Assembly (NCBI GenBank): GCA_029582165.1
Contig: CM055892.1
Coordinates: 8,650,254 to 8,714,253 of the forward strand
DNA from: Portulaca oleracea
Lineage: Eukaryota > Streptophyta > Magnoliopsida > Caryophyllales > Portulacaceae
Length of the DNA stretch: 64,000 nucleotides
Direction of reading: 5' to 3'
In this document: piece by piece, positions 57,192 to 64,000 of the stretch
How the letters are laid out: every line of letters starts with the position of its first letter
Numbering within the stretch: the stretch's first letter is position 1
Made by a program: the position numbers and the translations under genes
Notes under the pieces: generated by a model
What the model saw: the letters and a program-made list of their open reading frames with translations, nothing else
What the model was told of the DNA's origin: nothing
Databases searched by the model: none

Positions 57192-60069
57192 TGTAACAGC
57201 TTGCTCCCTAATAGGCCTAATAGGGACTGTTAAGGTTAATCTAAACCTACTTAAGATTGAGAAAGGTAAAAAGGAGAACTTGAAAATTAATTCCCAAAAT
57301 TTTCTTAGGAAAATCCGGCATAGTTCCCCCTGTAATATGAACGTTTCCCTGATTTAAAGTTTTACATTCCTGCAAATTATACAAAATAAACCAAAAACAA
57401 GCTCAACGGCCACACGCCGGAGTATATCACAAGCCACTCGCTCGGAGTCACTCTAAATGCATTAAACAAGCGTAAGCATTCCAAAAATATTTACAAAACA
57501 ATTCAAATTACAATATGATTACTTCCTATATATATAAACAACTAGAAATACTTGATCTCCAAACAAGCATTCAACTCCTCATTTTCATATTGACCTGTAA
57601 GGAGGGAGAAGAGGGTATGAGCAAACCACGGCTCAGTGGGTAACTTGTACCTTGGGACCACCATTAAGACTCGAGCAACCTAAGAATGGGAGTCACCCTA
57701 GTTCTGCATTCACCCAAGTACAATTAAAATATAAATGCATCTCTTGGTCACTTTATAACTCATCAAGTAGGAAACTAGGTATAAGGTTTCCATTCAAGCA
57801 TCCACATGTCCCATTTGAGGTAATTAAACAATCTCGTATCTTCCAAATCAACTACAGGGAAATAGGATAGCCTTTTTAGTCATAAAAGAAACAGTCAGGA
57901 AGCCATCAGGGAAGCATTTCAAGTACTCTAGTGTTCTAGTAGGTCACAACCAATTCAATACACATCCTCTTCCTAACATAACGATTCCTCAAGTGGCTCA
58001 TATATTCCACTTAGCCTCCACAATGAATAATTAAGACGGGATTCACATGTTATGTATTAATCTAATTAAAAGACACACTCAAAGAGTTCAAAAATCCTAT
58101 ATGTAAATCATTAGTAACAAAGTAAGTTATTTATGTAAATCAAAAGACCTTTTAAAACTTAGTTTGGACATATTCAAACACAAATCATAAACTTAGCACT
58201 TCTTACATAGTATACCATTCATACTTCAAAACCTTTCAAAGTCATTCTATATACGAACATAACACTTTCAACATTTGAAGAATAACACACACTTTGAAAT
58301 AGGTATTAAAAGTTATTCAAATTGCCTTTTTCCAACGTTCAAAACCATAATTTATAACCGTTTCCAATGAACCAACGGTTTAATATAATCCTTCTTTCTT
58401 TCCAATATAAGAAAATACCAATACCATGGCCATAGGGGACTTTCAGCACTTTCCAGTCGGGGCCGGTTCTCCCTTAAGACAGATAGTTTAACTTCCCAGG
58501 AGTTCTAATGTCAATGGACTTTATATACCTAGTCGATTCGGTTCCCCTTTACAGGTGGTTACCACGACTTTCCAATTAGTCCACAGTACCTAGTGCAATA
58601 CACCTAGCCCGAAAACCATTTCAAACTGGTAAATCGCATAACAATTCCATACCATACACTTCTCATCCAAACCCTTTTTCCAAAATCTCATATATACATA
58701 AAATAGGAATTTACCCTTCATTTAAATCAAAATAGCTCAATAGAACATTTTCCAATTCTTTTCTCATTCAAGAACCAAATCCCCCATAAATTAATTCATA
58801 AACTTTTAAAATAATCAACTACCACATAGAAATCATATAACCAACTTAAAGTATACATAAGTATCAAATTCCAACCATTTCTTAGAATAATACTTTAACA
58901 AGAATCATTCACAACTCAATATACAAATAAATACACATAATTGAGCCCATAAAGCCCACATAATTTCAAATAATTGGAAAAGTATGCGCACGGGTACTTA
59001 AATTCACATACAAAGTCTAGCAATCAGTATAAATTTGAATCACACTACACTAGAACTCAAAAGGCCTAATTACGACGTAGCTTTGAGATGTAAAAGTTCC
59101 ATTCCTCAGTCAAATAACTCCTCCAAGTTTCATTTATACATACCTTACTCTTAAATAACCAAATTAAACACATATAAGTCGTAGGAAGCTCCTTTATGCA
59201 CATTATACTAATAATCGGCCAAATCAATATTCATTCTAAACTTAACACTCAAACTGTTGAATATACTAACAACATATTCACATGTAAAACTATGCATCCA
59301 TCACAACAATAACAATTCTCAGCACAATCAATCAATATTCCATTTCTTTCCATCGTTCAACCCAATGTATTCTCATTTCACAATTCAACCCGGGGTCCCT
59401 CCTCACATACACGTCCCAAACAGACCTCGACATTCAATGTTCAACCCAAATACCATCCAACTTCCAACTCAGTTACATATATCAACCCAGCCATTCCAAT
59501 ACGATAAACAATTCAGGCATAAATTTCAATATTAGGTATCTACTAATTAAACCCGAACTTAACAGTTATAAAGAGGGGACAGAAATTACCCACATGATTC
59601 GATTAATATCAGACTCAACATCTCAGATTCGAGCTTGAATTGTGCGACTAACTCCATCCAAAACAGATTGGAATCTCGTCCCTGGCACACGTACGCTCAG
59701 GCCATGGAGCACCAGACCTCGGTCACTACCGTCGATATTCCGCCCAAAATACAGCGAGAGCCACTCGAACCTATTAAACACCTCAAATCAACCTTCAATT
59801 TGAATCACACCCAAAATATTGCACTAGCTCAGTTTCACCGCCAAGTCTACCTCCCCTCCTTCCTTTAGCGGACGACCGTTAACCGCCAAAGACCGTCGCT
59901 TCAGCCGTCGGGAATCTACCGACCACCGCCACCATCAAGCGCGCTCCTCTTCCTCTATGCCTGCGTCGATTGAAGGGCAAAAGGGGGAAGCCATGACCGA
60001 CCTCTTCATCCTTCACTCCTTCTCTGCGCGTCGGTGGCCGGGCCACCAGGCGGTGCCGCCACCACCGCT

Positions 60070-60119
<50 letters not shown>

Positions 60120-60586
60120 CCCTCTCTCTCTTTCTCTTTCTGTCACTTGTGCGTGCGTTTTTCCCAAAGGAAACAAGGGCTTGCCCCTTTTCTTTTCTTT
60201 TTTGCCCGTGAAACACAAGGGGAAGGAGGGAGTTAGTAATCCCTTTGGTCCTTATCAAGTTTACTCCACTCCAAATAATTGTTAATTTCCAATCCCCTTT
60301 TTCTTCCATAATTCCTTTGGTTGCAAAAATCCTTCACCAAAAATGGTAAAAATCTCCTACTTCCTCTTATTTTCCTCCTTTCCAAATCTATAACCCAATT
60401 ACCAAATAATATAACAATCCACTAATTAGTTGGTCCCTCCCGAAAATTCTAATTCTAATAAATAAATCAATATAAATATAATCACGTAGAATAGGAAATT
60501 AATTATCAATCCTATAAATAAATAACTAACCCAGATTAGACGTTTAATCGAGGTAATTACCCCTAATAAAACTCCCGGATCTTACA
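57192..60586 (-). mobile_element. LARD LTR C (biological 5' LTR)
   Basis: 3395 bp, uninterrupted, plus-strand start TGTAACAGC and end GGATCTTACA followed by the CATAG duplication (60587-60591). It contains a CT microsatellite (60072-60125) that differs in length between the three LTRs. Confidence 0.88.
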
Positions 60587-60591
60587 CATAG

Positions 60592-60866
60592 CCTTACAAA
60601 ATACCAACCATATAACATCAAATGCATGGTGTGTCAATTACACCGGAAAATTTTGACATAAAGCTTCAATGTATAATCAATTTTGTGTGAAAAGTTGCCC
60701 ATTACACACAATTGTGACAGAAAGCTTCAATGTAATATCAATTCTATATGAAAAATTTTCAATTACATACAAATTTGATATATATCATCATTGTATTGTC
60801 AATTCTATCTGAAAAGCAAGCAATTATGAAAATTTATGTCATGAAGCATTGTGTATAGTCTTCTCA

Positions 60867-60944
<78 letters not shown>
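60592..60944. repeat. Harbinger interior with ~61-bp repeats and (AT)n
   Basis: Three to four degenerate units of about 61 bp (AAGCTTCAATGTA..ATCAATT at 60661, 60722 and 60783), then an (AT)n run of about 36 units (60870-60943). No gene. Confidence 0.72.
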
Positions 60945-60952
60945 CTTATCAC

Positions 60953-61534
60953 TAGGGATGACAATAAAACCCTAACTCGCGGGATGAAAATTTTAGAAAA
61001 AATGGGTAAGGGTAGGGTAATTGATACTTGTCTCTACCTGACGGGTACTCTACCCGACCTGCCCTGAATACCTACAAAATAAAATAAAAATAAAAAAACT
61101 ATCGTTGATTGTTCATTATTGGGTCCCAGATATATATTAATATTTGCGTTTATAGCTAATTTGTTAAGTTTTGTAACCACAATATTTTCTCTAAAATTTT
61201 ATCGTTCATATCCATTTTTTCAGGCGGGGTAAAGGTAGGTATATTAACATATTAAATGTATTTTGGTATGATAGTTGACCAACTTTCCTCTTTCTAATAG
61301 GAATCTTCATATAACATTTTCTTTTGTCGCTAATATGAGTATATCTGAAAGTAACCTGCTAATTTGTACATATAGGTTGTATAATTTAATCTTCAATTAT
61401 ACCTGAATTATATCCGTTATACCCGCACTACCCGGTGGGTAAGGATAATGATACTCGTATTTTGTACCCGCTAAATATGGGTAGGATAAGGCGACGACTC
61501 TACCTACCCCGAACCCGACCCATTGTCATCCCTA
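60953..61534. mobile_element. hAT-like MITE, 582 bp
   Basis: Termini TAGGGATGACAAT and ATTGTCATCCCTA, perfect 8-bp duplication CTTATCAC (60945-60952, 61535-61542), and GGGTA/TACCC-rich subterminal repeats. No transposase. Confidence 0.92.
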
Positions 61535-62426
61535 CTTATCACAATAGTGCAGACTTTCAAACATATTTCAACAGCAAACAGTTTTCTTGTATATATACTA
61601 CTACCAAATTGGGGAACATTATGTTACCTACAAACACTTTCAAAATACCTCCTTACAAACTAGCATCAACTTCATTTTCGAAAAGTGTCTAACCACCCAT
61701 ATGGGGATGATGAAGACTTGCGCTTGACGATGCTATTGATGCAGCCATTGAAGAAGATGCCGCTTCTGGTTCGACTTTCCAGAGAGCACAGTTGTTAGCG
61801 CAGATGTACTATCCTGGCTACGATATAAATAGTTCCACCATCTCGAGTTCAAATCGTCGACAGCAAAGACGCCTCCATCGTGATCATGTGGAAGCCCATA
61901 ACCTCCTATATATGGACTACTTCTCTCAAAATCTGGTCTACACTAATGAAATGTTTATCTAAAGGTTTAGAATACGACGACACTTGTTCTTCGCATTGTC
62001 AACATCTTGAGAGATTGTTTTGAGTTTTCAACGTAGAGGAGAGACGCAACCGGCAAATCGGGGCCATCTCCACTTCAAAAATGCACTGTTGTTATGCGTG
62101 CATTGGCTTATGGATCATGTGTAGACCCATTAGACGAGTACTCTCGTATGTGGCCATCAAGTATCCAAAACACGATCGCCAAATTTGCTGCAAATATTGA
62201 AGAATGTTTTGGGCATGAGTACACCAAACGAAGAAGATATGCATCGTCTTCTTCATGTTGTAGAACAACGTGGTTTCCCAGGTATGCTGGGCAGCGTTGA
62301 TTGTATGCATTAGGAGTGGGTCAAATGTCCTGTGGCATGGCGAGGCCAATACTATGGTGGCTACTAAGGCACAACCACGGTAGTGCTCGAAGAAGTTGCT
62401 TCATTCGATACATGGATATGACACGC

Positions 62427-62719
62427 TGTAACACCTCGGGTATATGGTTAAGCGTGACTTAAAAAAGATTGAAATGACAATTTATATCACCAAGGTGCAC
62501 CTTCTTTTAAGGTAGCTCATCTGTTGCGAACTTCTCAGTTAAATGTGCTTGGCTGGGAGTAGTCTAAGAATGGGTGACCTCCTAGAAAGTTTTCCTAGGT
62601 AGTGTATGAACGAGGACAAAGCACGCTAGAAAGACTTGTGGTGATTTGTGGGGCCAATCAATGATCCTTGAAACAGTTATCGGTAATGTCCGCGACTCGG
62701 GAGGGGTCGGGACGTTACA
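62427..62719 (+). mobile_element. Solo Cassandra (TRIM) LTR with 5S rRNA-like region
   Basis: TGTAACACCTCGGG to GGGACGTTACA, 293 bp, flanked by CACGC and CATGC (one mismatch). The target duplication doubles the same His-Ala codons of the transposase. The centre (about 62529-62592) reads like 5S rRNA: CTCAGTTAAATGTGCTTGGCTGGGAGTAGT.. (box A to intermediate element) and ATGGGTGACCTCCTAGAAAG-like (box C). Cassandra elements carry such a Pol III promoter. No second LTR is present. Confidence 0.88.
62529..62592 (+). promoter_or_regulatory. 5S-like internal Pol III promoter of Cassandra
   Basis: Box A-like GTTAAATGTGCTTGG, intermediate GGGAGTAGTCTAAG and box C-like ATGGGTGACCTCCTAG occur in the same order and spacing as in plant 5S rDNA. 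Point changes make it a derivative, not a functional 5S gene. Confidence 0.75.
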
Positions 62720-63280
62720 CATGCATTCTTTGGCGTTGTTGGATCAAACAATGACATAAATGTGCTTGAGAAGTCACCATTGTTTGACGATTTACTCGAA
62801 GTTCAAGCACCAAAAGTTCAGTTCACTGCTGCCAGTGAACATTTTAAATATGGATATTATCTTACTGATGGAATTTATCCATACAGACCCACTCTAGTCA
62901 AATCGATATCCAAACCACAATTGTCAAAGCACTAGTTATTTGCAGCCCACTACAAAAGAGCAAGAAAAGATGTCGAACAAGCATTTGGGGTGTTGAAAGC
63001 ACGATTGGCTATAGTTCAATGCTCATCTCAGTTTTGAGAAGTCCCAACAATGCAAAAAGTTATGAGAGCATGTGTAATACTCCATAACATTATCGTTGAA
63101 GATGAACGACATTCAACTACAGCTTCGGTACACCACAATATGATCAACCACTGGACGAACAACACTTTCACCACTAACCATCGGTCGAATTCTTGCATTT
63201 GAAGAATGGTTGAAAAAGAAATTGAAGACACGTGATAAAAAAGAAGGTATGAGGCTTCAAAATGCATTGGTTACTTGATC

Positions 63281-63951
63281 ATATCTGGAACCGTTATGGA
63301 GGCAGTTACAATCAAAACTGACCTCTTCCTTTACGCTTGATTACTATTTTGTTTTAATTTTCGTTGGCAAACTCATTACTTTATGTTGTTTTTCTATTTT
63401 GTATTTTCAATTATTGATGTGTGCATTTTGTTTCAGTTTTTTGTTGTATTTTTAATCGGATTTATTTTTGCATTTATCTGATCCGTTTTATTTTATTTAT
63501 GTGGAAATGTAATTTTTTAATATTGTATAAGGTTTTGTTGAGTGCACGCAGTTTCATTTTCATACGTTGTATTTACGTTTCCTGTTTTACATTAAATTAT
63601 TAAAGATGTCTTAATTAATTTATTCTTACTTTTCATAATATATCCATTTTAAAATAATTCAATATCATTATATTATTATTTCATAAAAAAGAATACATTT
63701 TTGAATTTTACAAATTATTTTTATCATTATATCCTAATTTTGTCTATTGTTAATTAGTTAATAATATTAATTCATATAAATAACTTGTAAATATATAAGT
63801 GGGTCCGTCAATATAACTAAAATATTATCCCCTACTCCACTTGTTCATTCCCTCATTCTTCATGTCATATTCCACCATAAGCAATACTCATACCCAACCA
63901 TCCATTAAAGTATTATTATTTATACTATATTTATACTATTTGTTCTTCATT
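63281..63951. other. AT-rich right subterminal region of Harbinger
   Basis: Non-coding, with T-rich and TATTATT stretches, mirroring the AT-rich tract at 3420-4060. No gene. Confidence 0.6.
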
Positions 63952-63979
63952 TTTAAGAACACCATAAGACATAACCTTA
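63952..63979 (-). repeat. Right Harbinger TIR and TSD
   Basis: AAGAACACCATAAGACATAACC ends at 63976, followed by TTA (63977-63979). The last 21 bases of the window are flanking DNA. Confidence 0.88.
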
Positions 63980-64000
63980 CACACGCTCATGATGCCTTGG

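Larger units (their letters stand above)
5454..60586 (-). mobile_element. LARD-like composite, LTR-int-LTR-int-LTR, minus orientation
   Basis: CATAG directly flanks both ends (5449-5453 and 60587-60591), so the composite behaves as one insertion. It contains three related LTRs (5454-8764, 46267-54312 with inserts, 57192-60586) and two internal regions (8765-11256 plus 46110-46266; 54313-57191). In element orientation the LTR begins TGTAAGATC and ends GCTGTTACA. Primer sites matching ATGGTATCAGAGC read on the minus strand at 57178-57190, and purine tracts precede the 3' LTR on the minus strand (8765-8785, 54313-54330), which fixes the direction. No gag or pol remains in either 2.88-kb internal region, hence LARD-like. 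The extra LTR-internal unit implies recombination between LTRs or a tandem insertion product. Confidence 0.87.
61690..63280 (+). pseudogene. PIF/Harbinger DDE transposase, broken, interrupted by Cassandra LTR
   Basis: The enzyme cuts and pastes the element. Fragments in several frames follow the family order: an E-E-D-A-A-S-G-S-T-F-Q-R segment (about 61750), R-A-L-A-Y-G (62097), G-F-P-G-M-x-G-S-V-D-C-M-H with the first catalytic D (62273-62311), A-F-F-G...N-N-D-I-N-V-L with the second D (62724-62770), Y-Y-L-T-D-G-I-Y-P (62855), and K-D-V-E-Q-A-F-G-V-L-K-A-R with the catalytic E (about 62970-63005), ending with I-L-H-N-I-I-V-E-D-E-R (about 63100). Several stops and shifts plus the 293-bp Cassandra LTR inactivate it. 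Confidence 0.83.
3100..63976 (+). mobile_element. PIF/Harbinger DNA transposon, split by nested insertions
   Basis: Terminal inverted repeats GGTTATATCTTATGGTGTTCTT (3100-3121) and its near-perfect inverted copy (63955-63976, one mismatch) are each flanked by TTA (3097-3099 and 63977-63979), the 3-bp TSD typical of PIF/Harbinger. Between them lie the two genes expected for the superfamily in the same orientation: a Myb/NAM-like ORF1 (4132-5124) and a DDE transposase (61690-63280). Removing the CATAG-flanked LTR composite, the hAT MITE and the Cassandra LTR leaves about 4.8 kb, a normal size for an autonomous Harbinger. Both genes carry stops and frameshifts, so this copy is dead. Confidence 0.88.

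Noticed and set aside
62529..62592. A genuine 5S rRNA gene
   Set aside because: The similarity is partial, lies inside a 293-bp TGT...ACA LTR with a target duplication, and matches the Cassandra design.

Overview
This window looks like repeat-dominated nuclear DNA from a flowering plant. The element families (PIF/Harbinger, Ty3/gypsy chromovirus and Tat, a Cassandra 5S-bearing LTR, hAT MITEs with CGGGTC-rich ends), the TGGTATCAGAGC-type initiator-Met primer sites and the AT-rich spacers all fit a plant, probably a eudicot; I cannot name the species. I see no single-copy host gene. Almost every base belongs to one nest of transposable elements, four insertion levels deep, and most borders can be fixed by target-site duplications (TSDs).

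Level 1 is a PIF/Harbinger DNA transposon (3100-63976, TSD TTA, TIR GGTTATRTCTTATGGTGTTCTT). It sits in older LTR-retrotransposon remnants that fill 1-3096. Its Myb/NAM-like ORF1 lies at 4132-5124 and its DDE transposase at 61690-63280. Both are broken, and about 56 kb of inserted DNA now separates them. Its right part also carries a 582-bp hAT MITE (60953-61534, TSD CTTATCAC) and a solo Cassandra LTR (62427-62719) inside the transposase frame.

Level 2 is a non-coding large retrotransposon derivative (LARD-like) on the minus strand, 5454-60586, TSD CATAG. It has three LTRs (about 3.3-3.4 kb each) and two 2.88-kb internal regions, so it is a tandem LTR-int-LTR-int-LTR composite. Its middle LTR carries an 866-bp hAT MITE (TSD GTCACTAC) and a 3793-bp solo LTR (TSD GAGAG).

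Level 3, in the first internal region, is a 34.9-kb block (11257-46109) made of a chromovirus-derived mini-element. Each unit is a 3.25-kb LTR plus about 1.7 kb carrying a gag-position ORF fused to the extreme C-terminus of integrase; protease, RT, RNase H and the integrase catalytic core are gone. Units repeat head to tail with a period near 4.93 kb, and the block turns back on itself at both ends, giving a palindrome of about 2.1-2.2 kb arms at the left and a short head-to-head LTR junction at the right.

Level 4, inside the last LTR of that block, is a young 19.7-kb Tat-lineage Ty3/gypsy element (26005-45679, TSD CTATT). Its LTRs differ by six substitutions, a 1-bp indel and one 46-bp repeat unit. 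It has gag, protease, RT, RNase H, a second RNase H and integrase on the plus strand. Between integrase and the 3' LTR it carries about 9.8 kb of extra cargo: two spliced antisense genes (a DUF7745-like gene and a plant mobile domain gene), TATA boxes on the antisense strand, a dispersed near-palindromic AACCCAGACGGGTTCC motif with more than 25 copies, and a satellite-like array.

The Tat element is the only part with a nearly complete protein set. It would supply its own replication, although frameshifts in RT make this copy probably dead. The LARD and the chromovirus mini-elements lack their own enzymes and must have depended on partners elsewhere.
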